DNA of 64,000 bases from Clostridium fallax (GTDB lineage Bacteria > Bacillota > Clostridia > Clostridiales > Clostridiaceae), in contig NZ_FQVM01000003.1 in assembly GCF_900129365.1 (NCBI RefSeq), positions 62,001 to 126,000 on the forward strand, given 5' to 3'. Made by a program: the position numbers and the translations under genes. The notes beneath the pieces were generated by a model. It searched no databases. It saw only the letters and a list, made by a program, of their open reading frames with translations, and was not told where the DNA came from. Shown one piece after another: positions 49,978 through 58,864 of the stretch (position 1 is the first letter of the stretch; every line of letters begins with the position of its first letter).

Positions 49978-51156
49978 ATGATAACAATAATAAAGAATGT
50001 TAGAGTTTTATCACCAGAGGATTTAGGCATAAAGGATATAGTTTTATTAGGATATAAAATAGAAGGGATATATGATAGTATAGCTATTCCAAAAGATTTT
50101 CTAAATATAGAAGTTATTGATGGAAAAGATAAAATAGCAGTACCTGGATTTGTGGATTCCCATGTTCATATAATTGGTGGTGGTGGTGAGGGAGGATTTA
50201 AAACCAGAACTCCAGAAATAGGATTAAGTGAATTTATAAAAGCTGGTATAACTACTGCTGTAGGATGTATAGGAACTGATGGAGTATGTAGAAATATTAG
50301 GGATTTAATAGCTAAAGCAAGGGCTTTAGAAGAAGAAGGTATAACTACTTACTGCTATACTGGTTCTTATGATATTCCGGTAAAATCTTTAACAGAAAGT
50401 GTTAAGTCTGATATTATGCTTATTGATAAGATTATAGGAATTGGGGAAATAGCTTTATCAGATCATAGAAGTTCACAAGCCACTTATGAACAATTTGCAA
50501 ATATAGTAGCACAGGGAAGAGTTGGTGGACTTCTTTCTGGTAAAAGTGGAGTAGTTAATGTGCATTTAGGTGATGGTGCAAGAAAGATGGAGTTTTTATT
50601 TAATCTTATTGAAAATACTGAAATACCACCTAAGCAATTGTTACCTACTCATGTAAATAGAAGTAGAAAATTATTTAATGTAGGAGTTGAATACACAAAA
50701 AAAGGTGGATTTATTGATTTTACTACTAGTTCTGATCCAGACTTTTTAGAGGAAGAAGAACTATTAGCCAGTGAAGCTTTAAAATTGAGCTTAGAGAAAG
50801 GTGTACCATTAGAAAATATTACTTTTTCCTCCGATGGAAATGGAAGTATGCCAATCTTTAACAAAAATAGAGAGTTTGTAGGACTTGGTATATGCTCTGT
50901 TTCTTCCTTATATAGAGAAGTAAAAAGAAGTGTTTTAGAATATAAAATACCATTAGAAGGAGCAATTAAAGTTATAACTTCTAATGTAGCAGATGTATTA
51001 AAGCTTAATTCTAAAGGAAGAATATCACAAGGTAAGGATGGAGATATTATTCTTTTAGATAAAGAAACTTTAGAAATAAATACTGTAATTGCAAAGGGAA
51101 AAACAATGCTTTTAAATTGTGAACTCTTAGTAAAAGGAACCTTTGAGAAAATTTAA
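49978..51156 (+). CDS. iadA: Isoaspartyl dipeptidase (beta-aspartyl peptidase)
   Basis: A 392-residue amidohydrolase that cleaves L-isoaspartyl dipeptides from damaged proteins. The metal site HxH is FVDSHVHIIGG. Further family blocks are GGFKTRTPEIGLSEFIKAGITTAVG, GEIALSDHRSSQ, VNVHLGDGARKM, LPTHVNRS and TFSSDGNGSMP (catalytic Asp region). It may be co-transcribed with the TPR gene 18 bases upstream. The trxA promoter follows immediately. Confidence 0.93.
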   Translation: MITIIKNVRVLSPEDLGIKDIVLLGYKIEGIYDSIAIPKDFLNIEVIDGKDKIAVPGFVDSHVHIIGGGGEGGFKTRTPEIGLSEFIKAGITTAVGCIGTDGVCRNIRDLIAKARALEEEGITTYCYTGSYDIPVKSLTESVKSDIMLIDKIIGIGEIALSDHRSSQATYEQFANIVAQGRVGGLLSGKSGVVNVHLGDGARKMEFLFNLIENTEIPPKQLLPTHVNRSRKLFNVGVEYTKKGGFIDFTTSSDPDFLEEEELLASEALKLSLEKGVPLENITFSSDGNGSMPIFNKNREFVGLGICSVSSLYREVKRSVLEYKIPLEGAIKVITSNVADVLKLNSKGRISQGKDGDIILLDKETLEINTVIAKGKTMLLNCELLVKGTFEKI

Positions 51157-51172
51157 ATATTTGTAAAAATCA

Positions 51173-51201
51173 TTGACCTTTTTCTTTCAAAAGAATATAA
51201 T
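51173..51201 (+). promoter_or_regulatory. Promoter of trxA
   Basis: TTGACC at 51173-51178 and TATAAT at 51196-51201 with a 17-base spacer. The start would be near 51208, giving a leader of about 40 bases. Confidence 0.75.
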
Positions 51202-51213
51202 ACTATTAAAGAA

Positions 51214-51232
51214 AATACCCAACAGGGGTATT
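51214..51232 (+). promoter_or_regulatory. Leader hairpin just before the trxA ribosome-binding site
   Basis: AATACCC and GGGTATT pair around AACAG and end two bases before AAGGAGG (51234-51240). It takes up most of the short leader and could stabilise the message or modulate initiation. Confidence 0.45.
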
Positions 51233-51248
51233 TAAGGAGGAAATGAGT

Positions 51249-51563
51249 ATGGTTAAACAAGTTAGTGACAATGAATTTAAAGGCGAAGTTTTAGAACATG
51301 AAGGTGTTGTATTAGTAGATTTTTGGGCTACTTGGTGTGGACCTTGTAAAATGATTGGACCAGTAATTGATCAGTTATCAAATGAAGTAAAAGATGTTAA
51401 ATTTGTAAAAGTTGATGTTGATAAGAATCCAGTAGTTTCAAATACTTTACAAATAGCTAGTATACCAACACTTATGATGTTTAGAGATGGTAAATTAGTT
51501 GATAAGGTAGTAGGATTTAGACCTAAAGCTGAATTAGAAACTATGATAAATAAACATCTATAG
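51249..51563 (+). CDS. trxA: Thioredoxin
   Basis: A 104-residue thioredoxin. The active site is WATWCGPCKM, and the cis-proline lies in SIPTLMMF. ATG 51249 is 8 bases from GGAGG at 51236-51240, whereas ATG 51243 would be only 2 bases away. Its own promoter lies upstream and the reductase gene follows after 5 bases, so the two form an operon. Confidence 0.95.
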   Translation: MVKQVSDNEFKGEVLEHEGVVLVDFWATWCGPCKMIGPVIDQLSNEVKDVKFVKVDVDKNPVVSNTLQIASIPTLMMFRDGKLVDKVVGFRPKAELETMINKHL

Positions 51564-51568
51564 AATAA

Positions 51569-52435
51569 ATGGTGAAAATGATGGAAAGATATGATATTGC
51601 CATAGTAGGAAGTGGTCCAGCGGGGTTATCTGCTGCAATTAACAGTAAAATTAGAAATAAAAATATAATAATATTTGGGAATAATGATTTAAGCTTTAAA
51701 CTTATAAAAGCTCCTAAAATCAATAATTATTTAGGATTTTTTAATGTTTCCGGAAATGATTTGAAAAATCACTTTAAAGAGCATATTGATTCTATGGGCA
51801 TATCAATAACAGAAGAAAGAATAAACAATATATACGCAATGGGAGATTACTTTGCTTTAATGGTAAATGAGAAAATTTATGAATCAAAATCTGTAATATT
51901 AGCAACAGGAATAGAGTATACAAGGCCTATTGAAGGTGAAGAGGAGTTTATTGGTAAAGGTGTGGGATATTGCGCTACATGTGATGCTCCACTTTATAAA
52001 AATAAGGTTGTTACCATAGTAGGGTATAATAAAGAGGGAGAGGAAGATGCAAATTACGTTAGTGAATTAGCGTCAAAAGTTTATTATATACCGATGTATA
52101 AAGGGGAACTTTCTTTAAATAATAACGTAGAAGTTATTAAAGATGTACCCTTTAGAGTAGAGGGCAACTCTAAAGTTGAAAAGCTTATTTTAAAAAATAG
52201 AGAAATAGAAACAGATGGACTATTCTTTTTAAGAAATAGTTTATCACCAGCACAACTAGTACCAGGATTATTAGTTGAAAATGGTCATATATCAGTAGAT
52301 AGATTGATGAATACTAATATTTTAGGATGTTTTGCTGCAGGAGATTGTATTGGTAAACCATATCAATATATAAAAGCTGCTGGCGAAGGGCAAATTGCGG
52401 CTCTAAGTGCAGTAAGTTATTTAGATTCTAAGTAA
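51569..52435 (+). CDS. Thioredoxin reductase-like flavoprotein, probable ferredoxin-linked type
   Basis: A 288-residue FAD protein with GSGPAG at residues 14-19, redox pair C135-A-T-C138 and C-terminal GCFAAGDCIGKPYQYIKAAGEGQ. In NADPH enzymes a GxGxxA motif and HRRxxxR follow the CxxC. Here these positions read VGYNKEGEEDA and YYIPMYKGEL, so the NADPH signature is missing. This fits the clostridial ferredoxin-dependent flavin thioredoxin reductase (FFTR) family. ATG 51569 is listed, but ATG 51581 (MERYDIAIVG) is also plausible. It forms an operon with trxA. Confidence 0.88.
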   Translation: MVKMMERYDIAIVGSGPAGLSAAINSKIRNKNIIIFGNNDLSFKLIKAPKINNYLGFFNVSGNDLKNHFKEHIDSMGISITEERINNIYAMGDYFALMVNEKIYESKSVILATGIEYTRPIEGEEEFIGKGVGYCATCDAPLYKNKVVTIVGYNKEGEEDANYVSELASKVYYIPMYKGELSLNNNVEVIKDVPFRVEGNSKVEKLILKNREIETDGLFFLRNSLSPAQLVPGLLVENGHISVDRLMNTNILGCFAAGDCIGKPYQYIKAAGEGQIAALSAVSYLDSK

Positions 52436-52436
52436 A

Positions 52437-52473
52437 AAATAAGAACACAGATTTTTCTGTGTTCTTATTTTTT
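52437..52473. terminator. Terminator between convergent trx operon and sleB-like gene
   Basis: AAATAAGAACACAGA at 52437-52451 pairs perfectly with TCTGTGTTCTTATTT at 52456-52470. A/T runs on both sides support bidirectional use. Confidence 0.88.
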
Positions 52474-52482
52474 GTATAGAAT

Positions 52483-53085
52483 TTAGATTTGGAAAAATAC
52501 ATGTCTTCCTATAGTTTTAATATTTTTCTTTTCTATTTGTTTCATCCAATTACAAGTTGAACTTTTAGGATTATAAAAATATAAGGCCCTATTTGATGGG
52601 TCATATCCTTTAATAGCTTCCATAACTGCGTCATAACATTCTTTAGTAGGCGTTACGGATATTTTGCCATTAACAACACAAGAAAATGCATTTTTTTGTT
52701 TTATAACCTTTTCTATTGTTGAAGGAAAACCAGGGGATACGGCTCTGTTTAAGATAACAGAAGCTACAGCTACTTTTCCTTCATAAGGTTCACCTTTGCT
52801 TTCTGCAAAAACTATTTGAGACATAAGATTTATATCTTTATCTGTTAGATATAAAGTTCTATTTTCATGGTTAAAAACTTCTACAACAGTTTCTTTTTCA
52901 TGATAAAGCTGAGATATGTTGTTGTTTAAATCGCCATCTAATGGTGTTTTATAACTAGGATCATAATCTTCAGCTATTGTTAACTGAGGCTTATTAGTAG
53001 AAATTTCTGTAGCCTCTACCTTAATAGGTAATGATGTAATTGATAAAACAAAGAGGAAGAATATAAAAGTTTTAAATTTAATCAT
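52483..53085 (-). CDS. SleB/CwlJ-type cell wall hydrolase (Hydrolase_2)
   Basis: A 200-residue exported protein with a signal peptide (about residues 1-25, FIFFLFVLSITSLPIKVEA). The C-terminal about 110 residues form the SleB catalytic domain: LMSQIVFAESKGEPYEGKVAVASVILNR with the catalytic Glu, then FSCV and ALYFYNPKSSTCNWM. Such lytic transglycosylases act on spore cortex muramic-delta-lactam or on vegetative wall. No peptidoglycan-binding domain is present, so it is a short form. The spore or vegetative role is undecided. Confidence 0.85.
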   Translation of the reverse strand: MIKFKTFIFFLFVLSITSLPIKVEATEISTNKPQLTIAEDYDPSYKTPLDGDLNNNISQLYHEKETVVEVFNHENRTLYLTDKDINLMSQIVFAESKGEPYEGKVAVASVILNRAVSPGFPSTIEKVIKQKNAFSCVVNGKISVTPTKECYDAVMEAIKGYDPSNRALYFYNPKSSTCNWMKQIEKKNIKTIGRHVFFQI

Positions 53086-53153
53086 AAAAAACCTCCTTTA
53101 GATTAAACCTCTTCCAAAGTAGTTTAACCAAAAGAAGGGTTTTAATACAAAAA

Positions 53154-54116
53154 TTATTGAGAATTTATAAATTCATTATAAAATGTTTTAAATGAATCAA
53201 GACTAGAATTAGTTTTCTCATAATCTGTATTTACATTTGAGTAATCTATCTTATTAAAAGCTTCTTCTTCTTTTAAAGATTCCATTAAAGAATCTAAATA
53301 AACTTTAGCATTATCTAATACTATTTGAAATTTTTCAAAGCATTCCATTCCTTGGGAAGGAACAGACATAGAATTAAAATCATTTATTAATAAATTGAGA
53401 GATGATTTTTTTTCTTTTACATTATCTATTATTACACCAATATCCCTTTTATCTTCTCTAACTTTTTCTATTGCAGGTATTAAATCTTCTATTATAGGAT
53501 TTAATTTGCTAATGCTATCATCTAAAGAACGAATAAACTCATTATTTTTAGATGAATTTATTTTAGAATCTCTATTTATTTTTATAATTTCATTTATATA
53601 TGTTTGTACAGCATTATAAAAATCTTCACCAGAAGAAGTTAAAGAAGGATTTAAACCATATTTTGAGCAATATAAATAATTTTTATTAGTTTCATCTAAT
53701 AATGAATATAAAGAATCTAAAGAAACTTCAATATCATTTGAGGATGGATTTTGGAGTAAAAGAGAAGTTTGATTACATAGTCTTAAATTAGAATCTAAGG
53801 ATGCATCTAAAGAATTAAATACATCTTTATATTTATCTGAAATTTTAAGATTCTTTAAATTATTTTTTAAAGATGAAAGATTATTTATATTGTCAGATAA
53901 AATACTTACTGCTACAGAAGTATCTAAAGAAGAATTTTTTATTGCTAGTTTTAAATTATCGTTGATAGAATTAATATTTTTTGAAACTTTCTTAGCATTT
54001 TGAAAATCTTTATTTAACCTACCATTAGAAAATAAATAAATTGGTATTATGAAAGTTAAAATGGCAATAATCCATAATGGATATTTTTTGAAATAGTTTA
54101 TTAAATTTTCTTTCAT
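53154..54116 (-). CDS. Membrane-anchored helical protein of unknown function
   Basis: A 320-residue protein with one N-terminal transmembrane helix (about residues 13-29, PLWIIAILTFIIPIYLF) and a long, mostly helical extracytoplasmic part rich in Asn, Ser, Asp, Lys and Leu, suggesting coiled coils. No catalytic motif or known family is recognised. Its ribosome-binding site GGAGG precedes ATG 54116 on the minus strand. It lies 68 bases upstream of the sleB-like gene in the same direction, so the two may share a transcript. Confidence 0.65.
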   Translation of the reverse strand: MKENLINYFKKYPLWIIAILTFIIPIYLFSNGRLNKDFQNAKKVSKNINSINDNLKLAIKNSSLDTSVAVSILSDNINNLSSLKNNLKNLKISDKYKDVFNSLDASLDSNLRLCNQTSLLLQNPSSNDIEVSLDSLYSLLDETNKNYLYCSKYGLNPSLTSSGEDFYNAVQTYINEIIKINRDSKINSSKNNEFIRSLDDSISKLNPIIEDLIPAIEKVREDKRDIGVIIDNVKEKKSSLNLLINDFNSMSVPSQGMECFEKFQIVLDNAKVYLDSLMESLKEEEAFNKIDYSNVNTDYEKTNSSLDSFKTFYNEFINSQ

Positions 54117-54279
54117 AAGTATTCCTCCTTTTCTATTTAATTTATATTCGTATAAAATCAGATTATTACATGGTAATATTATTTTTAAATTTACATTTTA
54201 TATTTTATAAATATATGTTAAGAAATCTATCAATGGTGTATAATTTTAATAAAGCAGATAGATGTTAGGGGTGAAATAA

Positions 54280-55134
54280 TTGCACGATGTATTTATAATG
54301 TTAACTAACTCAATAAAGAATATATCTATATGGTCCATATTAGATATAATAGTGGTTTCTTTAATATTTTATAAAGGTTATGTACTAATAAAAGAAACAA
54401 GAGCTGAACAACTTTTAAAAGGAATTGTACTAATATTGATATTAATACCTGTCAGTTATTTATTAAGACTTGATATGCTTTATTTTATATTAAGTAAAAC
54501 TATAACTATAGGTGTTTTAACTATTATAATCATATTCCAGCCAGAAATAAGAAGAGCTTTAGAGCATATAGGTCGAAGTGCTTTTGAAGATATACATGTT
54601 TTTCAAGATGATGAGGCCTTAGATAAAGTAGTTACAGAAATAGTAACAGCAGTAGAAAATATGGCATCAACTAAAACAGGAGCATTAATAGCAATAGAAC
54701 AAAGCACTAGATTAGGAGATGTTATTCAAAACGGAACAATATTAGATGCGAAAGTATCGTCTGCTTTATTAGAAAATATATTTGTAGTTAATACACCACT
54801 TCATGATGGCGCTACCATAATAAGAAATGATAGAATAATTGCATCAGGATGTGTTCTTCCTTTAACAAGCAATACAAATATAAATAAGAAATTAGGAACA
54901 AGGCATAGAGCAGCAATAGGGCTTTCAGAAAACTCAGATGCTTTAGTTATAGTGGTTTCAGAAGAAACGGGAACTATTTCTTTAGCGGTTAATGGAAGAT
55001 TAACTAGGAATTATGATAAAGAAAAATTAAAAAATATACTTACAAAAATAGTTAAAAATAGAAGAGATAAAAAGGTTAAGACTTTAGGAGAAAGGGTGAA
55101 AACATGGATATTACAAGTAAAAAGAAAGATTTGA
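54280..55134 (+). CDS. cdaA: Diadenylate cyclase CdaA (c-di-AMP synthase)
   Basis: A 284-residue membrane enzyme making c-di-AMP from two ATP. Three N-terminal helices (to about residue 85) are followed by the DisA_N catalytic domain with the DGA motif in PLHDGATIIRND and the GTRHRAAIGLSE motif. It starts at TTG 54280 with AGGGGTG upstream. Its 3' end overlaps cdaR by 31 bases, so the enzyme and its regulator are coupled. Confidence 0.95.
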   Translation: MHDVFIMLTNSIKNISIWSILDIIVVSLIFYKGYVLIKETRAEQLLKGIVLILILIPVSYLLRLDMLYFILSKTITIGVLTIIIIFQPEIRRALEHIGRSAFEDIHVFQDDEALDKVVTEIVTAVENMASTKTGALIAIEQSTRLGDVIQNGTILDAKVSSALLENIFVVNTPLHDGATIIRNDRIIASGCVLPLTSNTNINKKLGTRHRAAIGLSENSDALVIVVSEETGTISLAVNGRLTRNYDKEKLKNILTKIVKNRRDKKVKTLGERVKTWILQVKRKI

Positions 55135-56348
55135 TAGTTAGATTAATATGTCTTATTCTATCTTTTGGTCTTTGGCTTTATATAACAAATGTTGAGAACC
55201 CTGTTAAGGATTATAAATTGAACAAGGTACCAGTTCAAATATTAAATGCAGATTCTTTAAAAGAACATAAATTAGTTTTGGCTCCTAATCAAAGTTTTTA
55301 TGTTAGTTTAAATGTAGAAGGACCAGCAACTGATGTTTATAAAATAACTCCAGATCAGTTTAAAATAAATGCCAATCTTGCAGGATATGCCTTGAAAAAA
55401 GGTGAAAATCAAGTGCCAGTAGAAATAGTTAATTATCCTTCTAATATAAGTATAAAAAACAATAATTATCTAAGAGTAACTATAATATTAGATGAATATA
55501 TAGAAAAGAGTGTTCCGGTAAAAAGTAATGTAAAAATAAATACAAAACAAGGATATTATGCAGGAGAGGCTCAGATAAATCCAACTACCGCTACTGTGTC
55601 TGGTCCATCTGAATATGTAAATAAGGTTAAAAATTTAGTAGTAGATGGAGATATAAAAAATGCAGATAATAATATTACTATAAATGTACCATTGAAGCCT
55701 GTGGACGAAGATGGAAAGGAAGTACAATATGTGACTATAGATCCTAAAAGCGCAGAAGTTACAGTTCCATTATCTAAAGGTAAACTAGTAGCAGTGAATG
55801 TTCCAGTTCAAGGAAATCTTCCAGAAGGTTTAGTCCTAAAGGAAATAGTGCCATTAGAAAGTAAAATAGAACTTTTAGGAGACGAATCAACTTTATCTAG
55901 TATAAATACAATAGATACCGAACCTTTAGATTTATCTAAGATAAATTCTTCTACAGAAGTTAATCTACCTCTTAAAATTCCTAATAACTTAAAGGTAGCT
56001 AATAATTCTAAGACAGTTAAGGTGAAAGTATCTGTAAATAAAATTATAACTAAGGATATATTGAAAGATATAGTAGCAAGTGGACTTTCAGAAGATCTTA
56101 CAGCAAAATTAGATCCATCTAAAATTACAGTTACTGTAAGTGGACTTGAGGATGATATAAATAATTTAAAAGGTGATGATATATCAGTTACTTTAGATTT
56201 AGCTAATCAAAAAGAAGGAACAGTTTCCTTAAGTCCTAATATAGAAAACAAAAATAATAAAATAAAAATAGTGAAATCTAACCCAGAATCAGTAAATGTT
56301 ATAATAGAGAAAAAACAACAACAGCAAAATCCATCAGAAAAACAATAA
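55104..56348 (+). CDS. cdaR: CdaR (YbbR-domain) regulator of CdaA
   Basis: A 414-residue protein with one N-terminal transmembrane helix (LIVRLICLILSFGLWLYI) and four tandem YbbR domains outside the membrane, recognisable by repeated P-V-x-NV and V-x-V-x-G-P patterns. It binds and modulates CdaA. The end is Gln-rich (KKQQQQNPSEKQ). In most Firmicutes glmM follows, but here a terminator and an unrelated GH112 gene do. Confidence 0.9.
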   Translation: MDITSKKKDLIVRLICLILSFGLWLYITNVENPVKDYKLNKVPVQILNADSLKEHKLVLAPNQSFYVSLNVEGPATDVYKITPDQFKINANLAGYALKKGENQVPVEIVNYPSNISIKNNNYLRVTIILDEYIEKSVPVKSNVKINTKQGYYAGEAQINPTTATVSGPSEYVNKVKNLVVDGDIKNADNNITINVPLKPVDEDGKEVQYVTIDPKSAEVTVPLSKGKLVAVNVPVQGNLPEGLVLKEIVPLESKIELLGDESTLSSINTIDTEPLDLSKINSSTEVNLPLKIPNNLKVANNSKTVKVKVSVNKIITKDILKDIVASGLSEDLTAKLDPSKITVTVSGLEDDINNLKGDDISVTLDLANQKEGTVSLSPNIENKNNKIKIVKSNPESVNVIIEKKQQQQNPSEKQ

Positions 56349-56375
56349 ATAAAATTTTAATATTATAATAAAAAT

Positions 56376-56425
56376 ATTACTTAAGAAGTATATATAAATT
56401 ATATGCTTTTTAAGTAATTTTTTTT
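56376..56425 (+). terminator. Terminator after cdaR
   Basis: ATTACTTAA at 56376-56384 pairs with TTAAGTAAT ending at 56418, with additional inner AAG/CTT pairs, followed by TTTTTTT. Confidence 0.78.
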
Positions 56426-56532
56426 ATGAAAATATATAAAATTTTAATATAAAAGAAATAGTTTTTTAATTAGAAGCATGAAAATTATTGTAATAAAATC
56501 TATTGTTTTTATAGATTTAAGGAGGAGTTTTT

Positions 56533-58701
56533 ATGAATAATAATTTAAGAGGAAGGGTTACAATTCCTACAGACTCTAATATTACAGATGACATAAAAAG
56601 AGCTATAAACCTTTGGGGAGCAGATGCTATAAGAGACTGTGATGGAACTAAATTAGATGAATCTATATTAAATTTAGGAGTTAAAGTTTATTCAACATAC
56701 TTAACAACAAGAAGTGATCAAATTTGGGCTAATAATAACAAAGATGAACTTCAAGAGCTTTATTTAATGTCAGAACCTTCTATAGCAAAAAGTGAATTAC
56801 TAGAAATAGATATAATGAAAGGATATTACAAAGAACAATTTAAAGTTGATACTATTCATGATGAGAAAAAATGGTGGCAAGTTATAGATAGGACTACTGG
56901 TAAAACTATAGAAAATAACAAATGGATATTAGATAAGAAAAATATGAAAGTGATAATAAAGGATGCTACCTTATGGCATGAATATACAGTGAATTTTTTA
57001 GTATATATGATTTGGGATCCTACTCAAATGTACAATCATATAACTAATAATTGGGGAGATAAACCTCACGAACTTCCTTACGATTGTAGGCAACCTAAAA
57101 CTCAAAAACATATTTTAAATTTATTAGATAATTGGTTAGAAAATAATAAGGATGTAGATGTAGTAAGATTTACAACATTCTTTTATCACTTCACTTTATG
57201 TTTTAATGAAGAGGCTAAAGAAAAATTTGTAGATTGGTTTGGATATAGTTCTTCAGTTAGTCCATTAGCTCTTGAGGAATTTAAAAAAGAAAAGGGATAT
57301 GAATTAAAGTCAGAGGATATAGTAGATGAAGGGTATTATAATTCACCATTTAGAATACCTACCAAGGCTTTTAAAGACTATATAGATTATCAATCTAAGT
57401 GGGTAGCAGCTCTTGCTAAAGAGATGGTTGATAAGGTTCATTATGCTAATAAAGAAGCTATGATGTTTTTAGGTGATAATTGGATTGGAACTGAACCTTA
57501 TGGTAAATACTTTGAAAGTATAGGTATAGATGCAGTAGTAGGATCTGTTGGTAATGGTACAACCTTAAGAATGATTTCTGATATACCAGGAGTAAAATAT
57601 ACAGAGGGAAGATTTTTACCATATTTCTTTCCAGATGTTTTTAAAGAAGGAGGAAAACCTGAAGAAGAAGCTTTAGAAAATTGGATACAAGCGAGAAGAG
57701 CTATTTTAAGAAAACCATTAGATAGGATAGGATATGGAGGATATTTAGGTTTGGCGATGAAGTTTCCTAAATTTTTAAAAACAGTAGAGAAAATATGTGA
57801 TGAATTTAGAGAGATTCATGAAAATATAAAAGGTGATAAAGCTTATACCCCTAAATTTAAGGTAGCCATATTAAACTGTTGGGGCAAACTTAGAAAATGG
57901 CAAACAAACCAAGTAGCTCATGCCTTATGGTATAAAGAAATATATTCTTATGTGGGAGTAATTGAATCTTTAAGTGGAATGGCTTTAGATATTGAATTTA
58001 TAAGTTTTGATGAAATTAAAAAAAATGGAATTCCAGAAGATATAGGTGTAATTATAAATTCTGGTGATGCCTATACTGCTTGGAGTGGCGGAGAATACTG
58101 GAAGGATAGTGAAATACTTGAGAAGCTAAGAAAATGGGTAAATGATGGTGGTGGATTTATAGGAATTGGAGAACCAACTGCATATCAATATGAAGGAAAA
58201 TATTTTCAGCTAAGTGACGTTTTGGGAGTAGATAAAGAAATCGGATTTAGCCTAAGTACTAGAAAATATAATAAGCTAGAACAAAATCATTTTATTATAG
58301 AAGATTTAAAAACTAAAATAGATTTTGGAGAAAGTATGAAATCTATATATACAAAAGGAGATAACAGTAGAATATTAGCTATGGAAAAAGGAGATGTAGC
58401 TCTTAGTATTAATACTTATGGAAATGGAAGAGCAGTTTATATAGCAGGACTTCCATATAATGATGAAAATTGTAGATTACTTTTAAGAGCTATTTATTGG
58501 GCATTTAATAAAGAAAATGATATGAAAAAATATTATGTTTCTAATGAAAAAACAGAATGTGCTGTTTATGAAAAAGTAAATAAAATGGCAATAATAAATA
58601 ATAGCAAGGAAGAACAAGAAACGGAAGTTTACATTAATGGTAAAGTAGATAGAAAAATTAAATTAAATCCAACGGAAATAAAATGGATTAATATAAAATA
58701 A
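56533..58701 (+). CDS. GH112 galacto-N-biose/lacto-N-biose phosphorylase
   Basis: A 722-residue cytosolic enzyme that phosphorolyses Gal-beta-1,3-GalNAc and/or Gal-beta-1,3-GlcNAc to galactose-1-phosphate plus the N-acetylhexosamine. The whole protein matches the family: RGRVTIPTDSN start, RDCDGTKLDE, TTFFYHFTLCFNE, FLGDNWIGTEPYGKYF (Asp here matches the expected general acid) and a glutamine-amidotransferase-like domain near GGFIGIGEPTAYQYEGKYFQLSDVLGVDKE. The ABC importer downstream probably supplies the disaccharide. AAGGAGGAG precedes ATG 56533. Confidence 0.92.
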   Translation: MNNNLRGRVTIPTDSNITDDIKRAINLWGADAIRDCDGTKLDESILNLGVKVYSTYLTTRSDQIWANNNKDELQELYLMSEPSIAKSELLEIDIMKGYYKEQFKVDTIHDEKKWWQVIDRTTGKTIENNKWILDKKNMKVIIKDATLWHEYTVNFLVYMIWDPTQMYNHITNNWGDKPHELPYDCRQPKTQKHILNLLDNWLENNKDVDVVRFTTFFYHFTLCFNEEAKEKFVDWFGYSSSVSPLALEEFKKEKGYELKSEDIVDEGYYNSPFRIPTKAFKDYIDYQSKWVAALAKEMVDKVHYANKEAMMFLGDNWIGTEPYGKYFESIGIDAVVGSVGNGTTLRMISDIPGVKYTEGRFLPYFFPDVFKEGGKPEEEALENWIQARRAILRKPLDRIGYGGYLGLAMKFPKFLKTVEKICDEFREIHENIKGDKAYTPKFKVAILNCWGKLRKWQTNQVAHALWYKEIYSYVGVIESLSGMALDIEFISFDEIKKNGIPEDIGVIINSGDAYTAWSGGEYWKDSEILEKLRKWVNDGGGFIGIGEPTAYQYEGKYFQLSDVLGVDKEIGFSLSTRKYNKLEQNHFIIEDLKTKIDFGESMKSIYTKGDNSRILAMEKGDVALSINTYGNGRAVYIAGLPYNDENCRLLLRAIYWAFNKENDMKKYYVSNEKTECAVYEKVNKMAIINNSKEEQETEVYINGKVDRKIKLNPTEIKWINIK

Positions 58702-58734
58702 AATATATTTTATAGATTTTATTTTTTTTAATTT

Positions 58735-58763
58735 CTACACTTAAATAAGTGTAGTTTTTTTTT
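58735..58763 (+). terminator. Terminator after the GH112 gene
   Basis: CTACACTTA at 58735-58743 pairs perfectly with TAAGTGTAG at 58746-58754, followed by nine T residues. It separates the phosphorylase gene from the ABC importer genes, so they may be separately transcribed or partly read through. Confidence 0.88.
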
Positions 58764-58864
58764 GTTTAAAAATAATTATTGATAAAGCTAAAAATAATTT
58801 AGTTATGAATTATAAAAAACTATCATAATATATAGCAATATACCATAAAAAAGGGGAGAATGAT

